A stretch of DNA of 64,000 nucleotides from Rotaria macrura (lineage: Eukaryota > Rotifera > Eurotatoria > Philodinida > Philodinidae): assembly GCA_900239685.1 (NCBI GenBank), contig OENT01000485.1, positions 44,266-108,265 of the forward strand, written 5' to 3'. The position numbers and the translations under genes are program-made. The notes beneath the pieces were generated by a model. It was not told where the DNA came from and did not search any database. It saw nothing but the letters and a program-made list of their open reading frames with translations. Shown here piece after piece: positions 12,489 to 25,195 of this stretch (its first letter is position 1; every line of letters begins with the position of its first letter).

Positions 12489-15400
12489 ATGAACATTAAC
12501 TTCAACGACAAAATCTTAAAATAAAACGATTGTTTTATTTAAATTTTTGTTTTTCTATTCTAGAAAACATGTAAATATAAGTATGTCATACGATTTTTTA
12601 TTGTTCCGATTGTATTACCAGACTAATGATTTTGATATTGAATCATTATCTGAGCATTCTGTAAACTCAGCTAAAATTAAAAATAACATTTCATAAAACT
12701 GAATTCTTATAAACTTGTAATTGATATTGAAAGGATATAATGACGTGAGATTGTTGTTGATTGTGAATACATGCTGGTATGCATTCGATGTTTTCTATTC
12801 TGAATTTTAATATATACAGAAATGAAGATAGTTACGTCATGAGTTACGAGTGACTGTTATTCGTCGATAATAACAACATAAATATGTCGAGTACGATAAA
12901 GTTATTCTCAACATATTGAATCAAATGACGAAACAAATACACTCAACAAAACTACTAATGAAGTTCCATAGAATCGAAGCTTAATGTTAGAATGAATAAA
13001 AACACATATTACCGTCTATCGTAGAGAAGAGTATGTTGAATAGAGAGTTCATGCAAGCGAATTCAAACTATGGTACACTAGCATGAAGTAAAATAATTTC
13101 TATCACAAATATTCATATCTTCTTGCGTAAGCATATGCTTATTATGAGTAAAGCTAGTGGATGTAGACGAATACTAAAAGAAATACAAAGAATATTACTA
13201 AAGAATTTATGAGAAATATATGCATCAAAAGTTCGTTGGAGTGACATAAACGGACAGTGTCATGCTCAATCATATAGCAAAGTCTTTCGATATTTAAACA
13301 TTCTCAATCCAACTTTATCGCTTCTAGTATCAAAATGACTCTAAAATATACGAATACAACAAAATTGAGTATAAGTTTTTAACATGTGCTGAAATATTAA
13401 CGAACATTTTACTAATGAAACAAAAGCCACTGGCGAAAAATGCATTCTATGTGTTAAAACGATTATGTCCAAATAATAATTGGAACAAGCCCAAAACAGG
13501 ATAAAATAGAACTTTTCAAATGAACCATAGCACATCAAGCAAGAGAAAAAAAATGAAATCTACGCTTGACATGAAAAAGACACAGTATGACTTTTGGAAT
13601 TCTATCATGTTCGATGATCGAAATGAGTGCTCATTAATAAGTCTGTTTCTCGATCAGAATTACTTCACTGTATCAGAAACTTAAATGTCTTTATTGTTAC
13701 GAAGAACTGATTTCGATCGAATAGGGAAAAAACTAATCGAATAATTATACGTATTCTAGGTTTATGTTTTCGCAAAAAACAGTAAATAAGGTTTTGCGAA
13801 GTGTATAAAGATTGTTTTTCTTTAACAAATGTGTCGATTATTTCCAGTTTTGTTGTGAAAAAGTAATTTATATCGATTTTCAAACAATTTATTTTTCAGT
13901 CAATTAATAATGAAAACTTCTTTTGTTGTTTTTTCGAACGCATGATTGTGTATTCAAACTACTCAATCTATAGTCAAATGTTGAGATCACTCGCTATTAT
14001 CAACAATGAAGGCTAACGTGATTTCTTTAACATCATTCAGTTGTTTAAGAATGATACACATATGACTGAATCTAATTGTGCATGTAAAACAATAATGGCG
14101 ATACATCCCACCACACTATATGAGAGGGTTGCATGAGAGTATGGGTAGGTGTAGCTGTAAGTACGAGTAGCGTACTGGTGTCGTTTTCCTCTCTCCAACA
14201 GCCAGACTCTACTCACATTGTACAAAGAAACCAAACCAACAAAGTTAAATGCTCGCCGCCAAAACTCTCCTTTGTTCCAAAAAGAATCACTGCTATATAT
14301 TTGAATGCAGTGCATTCAATGCACTTGGGTAACCATAAGAAAAAAGAAGGAAAATAGACCAACGTTAATAAGCGAATGGAAAATGTATCGAATACACAAA
14401 CAGACTTGAACTATATCAAAGGGAGCAGAACGAGATGGAGTATAAATAATATTTCGAATAAAGGAAACGAAAGAACAGAATGCGTCACATACATATGACA
14501 ATAACTAGAAGAGCGTAACGAAGAGATTTTAATGAAGGGTGTGAATGTAACACATATACTCTTCATCCAGATTTTGCACTGTTCCCTGATGTGAAACAGA
14601 TTAAAATATGATCCACGTAGCTAGTGATTATGGGATTCCTGTTGATGATGGATTTGGATATGTATGAAGAGGAGTCTCTCCTATTTTGTTTCGCGCTCAG
14701 CTCCACACTTGCACGCGCTTATCTTATACTTTGTTTTTTGAAAATTTATTCAATCCCATGTCACAAAGATGAAATCTATCACCATTTTTATTTCATGTAC
14801 AGTCATATTTACATAGCTATATGTTTTTCATTCTTAACAATTGAAAGTGGTTCAGGAAATCGTGCGAGCCTTCATTGACGCCAAAAGAAGCAATTAGGTA
14901 GAGCATTTGACTAAACGATAGAATAGCTTGACATACAGATTTGTGTTCGGAAAAAACACAATTAATAAACTTTTCCTCATTGATTATTTAGAGAAGCATG
15001 AAATCAACCGTAAAATTCTCTTCTATCAAGTGTACAATCAAATGTTGCTCAGAACTTGAAAAATATTTCGTTTCCAATCAAATCTTTGAATGAAGCTGCG
15101 AGAAGCAATCTATTAGAAAAAAAATTATCTTTCGATTTTTTTTAATTGAAGAGTAATAAACTTTATAATAACACATCGGAATAGAAAGTAATTTCATGCT
15201 GTGTTTTCATATCGCTCGTAGTTATAAAAAACCTTACATAAGCGCCATCTATGCAAAAACAATTAATATAATATATGAATCAAGATAATTAAATTTTAGT
15301 TAAAAATAAAACATTCTGAAATTATATTTCAGCTGCAATTTATTTTATGAATCAAAGAAATTTGAGAATGAGGGCAAACAATAGATCATCGACAGAAGAT

Positions 15401-17336
15401 AAATCCATTGTTTGGGTGCTGTATATATTGAACGTGTAAGATACAAATTTTAACCATTTTCAGGGTTTCTTTCGTCTTGAACTTTCTCCCTTATTCGTGC
15501 ATTCTAATGATCAAGATACAGGCTTTCGTAGCATGTACAATTAGACGAGTATCGTACTTGGTAAGTAAAATATCTTATTGTTTTCTTCACTTGAATAATT
15601 GGATATGATGACTTTCAACCCTCTTTACTGAAAGATTAATGTTGACCACTTAGATCTGATCCATTTCAAAGTTTTCTATATTTTTTTAAGTGTTGCCTAT
15701 TGATCGAATTGTGCTAACTAATTTTTTCTTTATTTAGGTCAATTGAAAATTCAAATGAACCAATCGACAATCTCGCTTCGATATTGTTTCATAATATCGT
15801 GATTGAAAAAATCATATTTTAAAACTGACCATGTTGGTTCTAAGTGAACTTATCTGAATAGTAATGAAATTCGAATCGTTAGAATATGATGAGTATCAAT
15901 TGATCGTGTTTCACCTGATGCAGCTGATTATATTTCTATCAATGCTGATTCTTTCGATTTCGAAAAAAGAAATTTGATACCAATTTTAGCTTCTAGTACT
16001 CATTCTGAATTAGTTACGAATTTTTAAAAAGATGATTTAAATCTGTCCCAGATTTATGTTCTGTTTCGATGATGAACTTAGATATCGCATGTATTACTTG
16101 AACAAAATCATGAGAAGAAACCAACGACTGAGAACAGATCATAATACGATTTGGGACAGATGTGCTAGAAACCATTGATGTAAAGCGTGTCGAATGATAT
16201 TATTCTTGCTACAAGTAATAGAACGACTCATGTTTACAATAGTGATGTTTGACTTCTATATGATTAGAGTCAGGATTCTGAACTAATTAATATTCTCTGC
16301 ATCAACTAATCTGTTCTTATTGATAAAAAAAAGAAGATTATCATCTTGTTCACTTCTAGCTTTTAGAATAATTTTGTTATGCTATCCAAGTCTATCAAGA
16401 AAGCCTACATACAGTCAAGCAAATTGGCTGCTCTTTGAATGAATAGGTTCTTGTTTGGCATGCTTGTTTAGCTCGAAAGTCAAGTAGATCTATGAATAAA
16501 GATATGAGATGGATTGCAATGAAATGAACATCTGTATGTAGAAAGAAATCTTCTTTGAAGCATAATGTACGACTTGAAAACTGGAATAGACAACATACGG
16601 TTGTTATTTTGAACATTTGCTATGTGTAATGGTTCACCCAAAAGCAGTAAACTGAAACAACGATTATGTGGTGAAAATATGTTTCTACTGATTTCTTAGT
16701 TAGTCCTTATAAAATCATCAAGTAAACCACATACTCATGCAAGATATGTTAGTGTATTTAGTCGAGCCGCTCGACACTAGTAAAGAATTACTAAGACGGA
16801 ATAGATGTCACCCATGAATACAGGAGCTCGGAAAGTTCTACGGGCACAATTTCTATTGCTTTAATCAAACTACACGGCTATATACATGATTCAAAATTGA
16901 AGGCGACTAGATAATATATTGCTAATGAAATGCTTCATATAACTTCAAACTATTTGTTAATAACTTCTTGTAAAATTAATTTCTGAAATATAGCAAGTCT
17001 CAACGGCTTTTTTAAATATTTTTTTGGTAAATTTTTGTTATTGCTCTTTTTTTGTCACAGAAGAATACTACGGAAGATGGTTTAATCTTGAAATAGTACG
17101 AACCTATCTTTGTTCACTAATTTCTCTTGTAAACTAAAATGCATTTTATTCAATGTGAAGGAGCAACGGAATAAATAAATATGAAATCTAAACACTCATA
17201 TTTCTCGTCAAATCTGATTCATTGCATCTACTTACGCAATTACGATGACATGAAAAAATGATGCTTTGTTTCCTGTAACTCCCTTTGACATATTGATTTG
17301 GTTTGAAAGAGTCACATCTTATTTTGAATATATTTA
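12489..17336. other. Long intergenic stretch, no supported gene
   Basis: AT-rich sequence with scattered short open frames in all frames. The part near 14.1-14.5 kb is slightly less AT-rich but shows no coding motif. A small imperfect inverted repeat is listed separately at 16041-16161. No RNA gene or recognisable transposon ends were seen elsewhere. Confidence 0.45.
16041..16161. repeat. Possible small inverted-repeat element
   Basis: The left end reads ATCTGTCCCAGAT. The right end, reverse-complemented, reads ATCTGTCCCAAAT. This gives a 10-bp perfect inverted core with similarity continuing inward, spanning about 121 bp. No convincing target-site duplication flanks it, so it may be a degraded MITE or a coincidence. 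Confidence 0.3.
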
Positions 17337-18135
17337 ATGGCTGAAATGAATTCTATTGTTACCAATAGTTCGTTGCCTACAGCAACAACTCGCTTTGTAT
17401 GTATAAGTGACAATCATAATAATTATGATTTCACTCTGCCCGATGGTGATATATTACTTCATTCAGGTGATTTTACTTGTAATGGAACACACCAAGAAAT
17501 TGAAACGTTCTTAAATTGGTTGAAAACTTTAAGTCAATTTCGTTTGAAAATAGTTATTGTTGGTAATCATGAATCGAAAAGATTTTATACGAAGAAAAGA
17601 TATAAGAAGCACCCGTTGCCCATAGAACAATTGAAAACTGATAAATCACTTGTTACAAACTATGGTATTATCTATCTTCAAGATCAAGCATTTCAAGATT
17701 CAATAACGGGCTGGAAATTCTATGGAAGGTATTGAAAAGAAGTCTACGATCGAAAAATATTGTTCAAATATTTCTTTTTCTTTTATGACAATTAGTGGTT
17801 GGTTATCTGAACATTGTAAAGATCCAAATGAAATTCGTCGTCAGTGGTCTAAAATACCAACTGATACAGATGTCCTCTTAACACATGGTCCACCATTTTC
17901 GATTTTGGACAAATCAATGCATACACCTCACCTTGGTTGTAAAGAATTATTGAACATAGTATCCACGATTGTCAAACCAAAAATGCACGTCTTTGGCCAC
18001 GTACATGGAGGATATGGACAAATGACAAATGATCTTGATTTCGGAAGAACATTGTTTATCAATGCTTCTCTGTGCGATAGTTATTTTCGAACTGCTCATA
18101 ATCCGATTGTAGTTGATCTAAATAAAGATCAATGA
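17337..18135 (+). CDS. MPPED-type calcineurin-like metallophosphoesterase
   Basis: Two exons, 17337-17728 and 17796-18135, are joined by a 67-bp GT-AG intron in phase 2 to give 243 residues. The metallophosphoesterase metal-binding motifs are present in order: SDNHN at residues 24-28 (D-x-H), HSGDF near 42-46, VGNHE at 75-79, THGPP at 160-164 and FGHVH at 197-201. The spacing and the FYG-SGWLSEH junction match the MPPED1/MPPED2 family of small cytosolic phosphodiesterases, which hydrolyse cyclic-nucleotide-type phosphodiesters in vitro. The length is close to the family norm and all metal ligands appear intact, so it should be active. The gene stands alone; a possible polyadenylation signal (AATAAA) follows near 18180. 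Confidence 0.88.
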
Positions 18136-18202
18136 AATGTAAGGAAAGATTTATTTTGAATTCAATAGGAAGTGTATGAGAATAAAAATTCCTTACTTAT
18201 TT

Positions 18203-18391
18203 TCAGTTGTTAATGCAGCATGATCTTTGAAAATAGTTTCTCTTTATTTTTGATAATAAATGGAGAAATAAAAATTTTATTTTGTTTTCTAAATTATGAT
18301 TTACTTCCAAAGGTTCAACTATAACAGGAATACCTGCAATAGGTACACGTGCATTTTGGTGACTATTCACTATGACTAAATGCATTTGCAA
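18203..18391 (-). other. Possible coding remnant, not assigned
   Basis: The minus strand encodes a protein-like patch, HLVIVNSHQNARVPIAGIPV, followed by EPLE and a donor-like GTAAAT. It loosely resembles the start of a transthyretin or HIU-hydrolase type beta domain, but the resemblance is too short to name. It may be an isolated exon, a pseudogene fragment, or chance. Confidence 0.2.
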
Positions 18392-19925
18392 TGTTTATTC
18401 AAACCGTTAACATTTCCTCATGTCTTGCAGACATCAAACACATAATATTGCTAATATCACTCACTCTCCTGTCGAGGTTCTAACGAGCTAAGATCCAAGC
18501 CAAATAAGCACACTGAATACCGGTGCTCACTATTCGATACAACGAAACTATGCTATGATAAGATGATCAAAAATTGCTTTGAAAATTTGTATAGATCAGA
18601 TAGATCGTTTGTCTGATGGTGTGAGTGTTTTCTCTAACTAATGATTAGGTAATCAATGTTTATCATAAAATGATAGATGTGTTATGGAAATCAAAGGCCT
18701 CTATGTTACAGTTTCAAGTTATTACTGCATTATCGACACTAAAAGTAACGAGCAGAAGAAGATTTTCTGAGCTTTCTCCTACTATATAGTTCACACACTA
18801 TTTAAAACAACCACTTTTCAGTTTTCGTTGAACAATTCAAAAGCATAGTTAAGAAGACTCCTTACTTATCAAAAGAGTGTTTTTCTTTTAACAAAAATGA
18901 CCTTTTTTTTATACTACGTAAATTCTTGCTTTACTTATTCTTAAGCTCTCCATCCCAAAAAAACTCAATAACATTTATATTATATGAAATTTTTGAAATA
19001 TACTTTGATACCAGTGAAGATTCCTCACTGAAGATGCTGTAGTATAATTTTCAGATGAATGCCATGAAATATGACACATATCAAAGAAGACTAAACAATA
19101 ATTCATGTTGCATTCAGAATTTTTTTCATACAGACTCATTTGATCTATTTCGTTTGAAGGAACACGTTACAATGCCGCACATGATCGAGCTCTTTTTGCT
19201 TCGAAAAACACTGCTATTATTGTATAGAGGCCTGTATGTTTGATATAAAAATGATTATATTATGAACAAAAATGCCATCCTGCCTTACATATTTGTATGT
19301 CATTTTGACCAAGAAAAAATGCATAATACATATAATGAGTTCACATTTAGAAACTTGAACTGCGCAGTCCTGAATGGAGAAAGAACAAAAAATATTTTCA
19401 AATTTTTCTAGCGCACCTGCGTTTTTTCAATTAGAACGTGACTCAAAATCGTCCAACGCTCCGGTTAAAACAATGTATCAAAAATATCTGTCATTTTAGA
19501 TAAAACAGACTTCGAACTATCTTTCCAAACGATTATTCCATTTTTAATATTTTTGATTAAAATTGACCTTTTTGAGTGTAGAAGGATTAGTGGCTTCATT
19601 TACTGAGCTTTTAATACCAGCTATATGATAAGTGATAATACTTGACAAATGATGCTTGACATGTATAATGTTGAATATAAAATCAATTATAAAATTTATT
19701 TGCAGTGAGGCATGTATATTGAATACTGTTATTTAATTTACTGAGATTAGTAGAAGATGAAAATAAAAGTCATAAGGTCACTTCAAAAGAACTTTTTATT
19801 CAATTATGCATTTGATATTTTAAAGATTTACAAACACAAAAGAATTGTTTTTAACTGTATATAAAAACCAAGTTTTTTCTTAATCGATTATTGAATCTTC
19901 TTATAGTGATACGGACGGAAATGCA
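18392..19925. other. Intergenic, nothing recognised
   Basis: AT-rich DNA between the phosphoesterase and the first receptor gene. Short open frames such as 19055-19243 lack coding features. The receptor is on the minus strand, so this side is its 3' flank. Confidence 0.5.
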
Positions 19926-20910
19926 TTAATGAAAGATTCTTTGCATTCTTTCTATGAATATTGTTCGAAAGTACTTGCTACATAAAGTATACACATAGAA
20001 TGATTTAGCATAATTCAAATAGAAGAATTGTGTCGTTAATTGAGAAAAGAAATTATCCAACGCGGCTTGATAAGTTGTTTTATTTGTATTAGTTGTTATT
20101 ACATGGTAAGAATAGTAGGCCATTCGAAGAAAAATCAATAAAGAAGATATTCCAACTTGAAATAGAGTCATCTGTACAATTCAATAGAAAACTGCATCAG
20201 GTGAAACAAGATAGAAATGAACTCACTGTGATAAGTTGTGTTTCTGTACGTTGTAATCGTCTTTGCTGGCTATTGGCAGGAAGCACTCGACGCCTTGTCT
20301 TTCGGATATGATACAATGTACCAAAACCGAAGCAAAGCATGAGAAAATGTGGAATGAACGACGTCCATACTATATTAAAGACTACTGTAAAGACACTGTA
20401 TGGTCCATTTTGAACACTACATGTCACTCTCAAATCTGAGAAAATCATATAGTGTATGTATGAGACAATACAAATGATCAGAGAAAAACCAGCGATTCGT
20501 TTGGCACTTTTCCTTGTAGCTAACGAACGCCATGTAGGTTTTGATGAAGTTGACATAAAACGATCCATGGCTGCTAGAACAATAAAACATGTCGAAATGG
20601 CCGGTGATACATTGATTATGTAAAGTCGAAACTTGCAATAAGGACGTGATTTAATCTGTGCACCATATCCATACTGATCACTAAGAAATCGTGTCAATAT
20701 CCCGAAATCGAGTGTCAGAAGATCAACGATGGCGGCACCAAGAAAGTATAGTGAACATGAAGCTTTTCTCAATTTACGAGATGTAAAGGTGATGAAATTG
20801 CAAATGCAACCCAAAGTTCCAAATACGATTATAACAATTGAGCAATAAAAACTAATCGTATCACCCAAGTATATAAGTCGATAAATATCTGTATTTAATT
20901 CGTTGTTCAT
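19926..20910 (-). CDS. Orphan class A GPCR, copy A (truncated tail)
   Basis: Two exons on the minus strand, 20910-20227 and 20171-19926, are separated by a 55-bp intron (phase 0), giving 309 residues. Seven hydrophobic segments are visible. TM1 includes GTLGCICNFITF, TM2 carries an Asp (AAIVDLLTLD), and the TM3 end reads AAMDRFMS, a DRF variant of the DRY motif. The TM7 end reads LNYAKSFYVYTLC, where NPxxY is poorly conserved. The intracellular loop before the intron is basic (HIRKTRRRV). It belongs to the divergent rhodopsin-type, FMRFamide-receptor-like group; the ligand is unknown. After TM7 the tail is only ERMQRIFH and a stop. Copy B continues for about 38 residues, and alignment suggests a 2-nt insertion caused the truncation here. 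Confidence 0.82.
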
Positions 20911-23497
20911 TAGTCCAGTCTATGAATTAGAAGATGTTATTTGGAAACTATCAGTATCAATAATTTGATACAGTAATTAGAGTTCCTTCAAAATCTTCTG
21001 AATATTAAACTGATAGTAGTTTTGAAGTCAATAAGAAAGTTATTATAAGTTTAAGTGTTTCAAATTAACTGCCATGAGTTGTGGCGGAAATGTGATTGGA
21101 TAAATATAGTTATTGAGATTTACGACCTTTGAGTAAAACCAAAATGCTGCTATCATTATATGCAGCCAACTATTTTTATGATCCAATGGAAAATTTCTCT
21201 TCTTGTAATCATATTTTTAATTTTTCTTTTACAGACGTTTCAAGTATGAATTCACGTACATCTGTGTTCTCTAATTTTCTGCTAACAATTTTAAATTATC
21301 CATACCAGTACATCAAAGGTTTCTGTTTTTCTGTTATTTCTCACTGGCTGTTTGCTAGAAAACAGAAATTCTATAAAATCTTATGAAAATATTACATTTA
21401 GCATGGGATTCCTTCTATCAATATGGAAATTCTATAATTTTTGTATTATACACGTAGTCTTCCACTGGATAACAAACTGTACGGTAGAAATTACTATATT
21501 GACATGATATGGGTGAACATACACATAACTACTTTCATAAATTTAGTCTTAGAAAATTAATTAAATCAAGTACCTGCCTGCGATCAAGCCTTTGCTATAG
21601 ATCAATATAGAGAACAAAGAATAATGATGTAAAAAATAATAAAAACTCATGTTTTGTCTCCAATCTTCTGCTACATTACTTAAACAAGTTTTATTGTCGG
21701 TTCAGGAAGTACACGTCTGTAAAACTCAACATTTACAAGCAAGGTTTTTTCTTGTTTATTATCTTTGACATAATCAGACGATTTAGCTATGTAGCAAGCA
21801 TGTCTCAACTAAGTTTTGCATTCTTAGCATCACTTAACGAAACAACTCATTAAACTAACTGTAACTTCATCCTGCCTCTCATGAGTCTCTGTCTCTTCGC
21901 AAGAGTTAAAGAAATTTTTGAAGTGGAATAAAAATGAGTATAGATGATCGTTACAAGATATTCCACTTGCTTGCTACAGGTAATACAATTGAAGCTCTGA
22001 TGTGATAGATAACTAGTACGTATAAATCAGAATCTGCAAGATCATCGTAACATACACGAGTATTGAATTCATCATATAGTACGATGTACGTTGCAATATT
22101 TCACGCTGCATCTATCTTTAATCAAATTCAATCAAGCAATGCATCTTATACGTCAACCAAGGAGAGCGTATGAAAACAAAAGGCAGATCATTCACTCTGC
22201 CATTCAATCCACATAGATTTAAAGAATTTCACAGAAATTTTTAAGATTGAACCGTTCTGATTAAATTTTAGAATTCTCATAACTTGATCGATTGTATTTA
22301 TTCATTTCAATCAATGTTTCTGACTTTATACGTTCTAGCTTACAGTCAGCTATTGAAATTTTTCGATAAATTCATGAATACAAATAAATTTTTCATGATA
22401 GTTCTGTTCGTGACTAAAACATTACCTTAAATAGAGAATTAGAAAAATGTCAATACTACAAAATTGATCCTCATTTAAAATATTGTTTGCAATACCTACG
22501 TAAGAAAAGAAATATTCATTAGAATTATAGCTAAGAACCGAATAGTCAGATGGTTTATATTTCAATCTTATCTGAGAAAAATTATTGAATTTTACCAATG
22601 CATATTATTTTTACTTGACGACCTTGTTATTAATGTAAATCGTAAAAGGTATTATTTTTCTGCATTAAAAAATAAGCAGTGGTATCATTCACCATTTTAT
22701 TAAAACGTGTTACCAGTCAGGGCAAGATGATATTACTACTGAAGATCTACTCCTCTCTTCGTCTATGACGTCTTAATTATTAATTAACAATTAGAAAAAA
22801 TAATTTTTAGAGTACTTTTTTGTGGTATCTTGGTTTTGTTAAAATGTCATTTATAAAAAAAATTGAATAAAATCGATCCTCATCAAATTAGTATCGATAA
22901 GTAACGAAAAGTAAATAATTTAATAACAGAATGTGTTCGAGTTCTTCATTTTGACCTAAGAATATTCAATATGTGCATTGAAGTACATTTTATAATCTCA
23001 TGGAATTATGAAACGGCGACTTAAACGAAGCACCATAGCATGCATTAGTCACGAACTTCATTAAAAGTCTAGTGTGTTGAAAAAATATTTTGTCAATTCT
23101 CTAAAATGTAACATGAGAAGAATTGCATTCAATGAAATAGAAAACATCGATATTATCTTATCGAATCTTATCTTATAGACATGGATGCAAGCTAATGTAA
23201 CGTGTAGAAATCAATTACATTGAATACTCAAATAATTAGATCTACAGAATTTCTTTTTATTTATTAGGAGTTATTCACATGTTACTTTAATTGTGTTTCA
23301 AATATCCTCGACTCATTTTGTTTTTCTTAAAATATCACATTACAAAGATTTCCCAAGAGTTTTGTCGAGTTAGAATGATTTTGAAAAACGACTAATGAAA
23401 CCATATGCATGAACATATGACTAAAGACTTTGCTTGTTGCACCAATGAATTGCTGTGTTGGACTTTTGATTTACTATCACTATTTTGTGGTACCAAC
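20911..23497. other. Spacer between the two GPCR copies, nothing recognised
   Basis: AT-rich spacer upstream of receptor copy A. It should contain that gene's promoter, but no distinctive element is visible. The plus-strand open frame at 21129-21386 shows no family features. Confidence 0.45.
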
Positions 23498-23676
23498 TAG
23501 GGGTGGCACTTTAACTTTAAAGTAACGTATAAAAGTTTAGTGTTCCACTTTAATTAAAGTTTAAAGTGTTAAAGTGTTTTGCTTTAATTAAAGTTAAATT
23601 TTAAAGTGTTTTTACTTTAAACTTTAACACTTTTTTAAAAGTTTTTTAAAGTTCAAGTACCACCTCTAGTACCAAC
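23490..23676. mobile_element. hAT-type MITE with perfect 8-bp target duplication
   Basis: The element spans 23498-23668 (171 bp) and is flanked by identical 8-bp direct repeats GTACCAAC at 23490-23497 and 23669-23676. Its ends are inverted repeats: TAGGGGTGGCACTTTAACTT on the left and TAGAGGTGGTACTTGAACTT on the right after reverse complementing. The TAGGGGTG terminus and 8-bp duplication are typical of hAT elements. The interior has no coding capacity and is almost wholly repeats of ACTTTAA/TTAAAGT in both orientations. It lies in the 3' flank of receptor copy B. Confidence 0.88.
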
Positions 23677-24114
23677 TAATCGAACTCATATCTAAATAGA
23701 AAAACTTCAATACGAAAAACATTGCTATTGATACACAGTATCTCGTTGGATTGTTGGTGCCACTTTCAATGAAGACATTCGTTGATTGTTAGAGACTACT
23801 TTCGTCAATCAAAGCTAAGAATATGGCATGGAAAGTGTTCAGGTGTAATTTTGAAATTTTGCCTTGCATCAATTGAGACTAATATATTGGCATATGATTA
23901 CAATGTATGACGCTAAGTTCAGTCATGTTTACTTTTCCTGCATAGGACACTTATGTACGAAGAACATTTCGTTTGCTGTGAACGAAAACTTGTACTGCTT
24001 AATTGCACTTTATATTATTTTCTGCAGACACCTTACTATATGACTAGCTCGATATTTATTAATAAAATCAAAAAAAATTTCGAAACAAGATTTAATTGAT
24101 TTATATGATTATTT

Positions 24115-25195
24115 TCAAAACATTCGTTGCACATGTGCAGTAACTAAAGGTCTATTTGTTAGTCCAGTTGTGTTTCTTGGATATCTGTTTCTATCATTTC
24201 TTACACAAGATGTCAATCGACGTGAAAGTTTTTTCATTCTTTCTATGAATATTGTTCGAAAGTACTTGCTACATAAAGTATACACATAGAATGATTTAGC
24301 ATAATTCAAATAGAAGAATTGTGTCGTTAATTGAGAAAAGAAATTATCCAACGCGGCTTGATAAGTTGTTTTATTTGTATTAGTTGTTATTACATGGTAA
24401 GAATAGTAGGCCATTCGAAGAAAAATCAATAAAGAAGATATTCCAACTTGAAATAGAGTCATCTGTACAATTCAATAGAAAACTGCATCAGTTGAAACAA
24501 GATAGAAATGAACTCACTGTGATAAGTTGTGTTTCTGTACGTTGTAATCGTCTTTGCTGGCTATTGGCAGGAAGCACTCGACGCCTTGTCTTTCGGATAT
24601 GATACAATGTACCAAAACCGAAGCAAAGCATGAGAAAATGTGGAATGAACGACGTCCATACTATACTAAAGACTACTGTAAAGACACTGTATGGTCCATT
24701 TTGAACACTACATGTCACTCTCAAATCTGAGAAAATCATATAGTGTATGTATGAGAAAATACAAATGATCAGAGAAAAACCAGCGATTCGTTTGGCACTT
24801 TTCCTTGTAGCAAATGAACGCCATGTAGCTTTCGATGAAGTTGACATAAAACGATCCATGGCTGCTAGAACAATAAAACATGTCGAAATGGCCGGTGATA
24901 CATTGATTATGTAAAACCGTAATTTACAATAAACAGTTGATCCAATTTGTGCGTCGTATTTAAAGTTATCACCAAGAAATCGTGTCAATGTCCCGAAATC
25001 GAGTGTCAGAAGATCAAAGATGGCGGCACCAAGAAAGTATAGTGAACATGAAGCTTTTCTCAATTTACGAGATGTAAAGGTAATAAAATTACAAATACAA
25101 CCCAAAGTTCCAAATGTTATAATGATAATAGGACAATAGAATATTATTTTATTATTTACATAGAGGAGAATAGATTCGCTTAAATCAGAAGACAT
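24115..25195 (-). CDS. Orphan class A GPCR, copy B (full-length tail)
   Basis: Exons 25195-24518 and 24462-24115 on the minus strand, with a 55-bp phase-0 intron, give 341 residues. It is the tandem paralogue of the gene at 19926-20910. From the intron through TM7, and back to the middle of exon 1, the two are almost identical in DNA. The N-terminus and the first extracellular loop differ strongly (the loop reads GDNFKYDAQIGSTVY here). It has the same DRF variant at TM3 and the same TM7. The cytoplasmic tail is complete and basic (KKLSRRLTSCVRNDRNRYPR), unlike copy A. It is a rhodopsin-family receptor of unknown ligand, at the cell surface by inference. Confidence 0.83.

Noticed and set aside
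12311-12511. Minus-strand peptide TLGRGSIGSIHCVTFHGASV resembling a kinase glycine-rich loop
   Set aside because: Splice signals in this region fit the plus strand, and no acceptor or further kinase motif exists on the minus strand.
14876-14935. GGTAGAGCATTTGACT resembling a tRNA D-arm and anticodon stem start
   Set aside because: No matching T-arm or acceptor stem follows.
20093-20311. 72-codon plus-strand frame repeated almost unchanged at 24384-24602
   Set aside because: It is the antisense of the conserved receptor exon and intron. Its conservation comes from the GPCR duplication.
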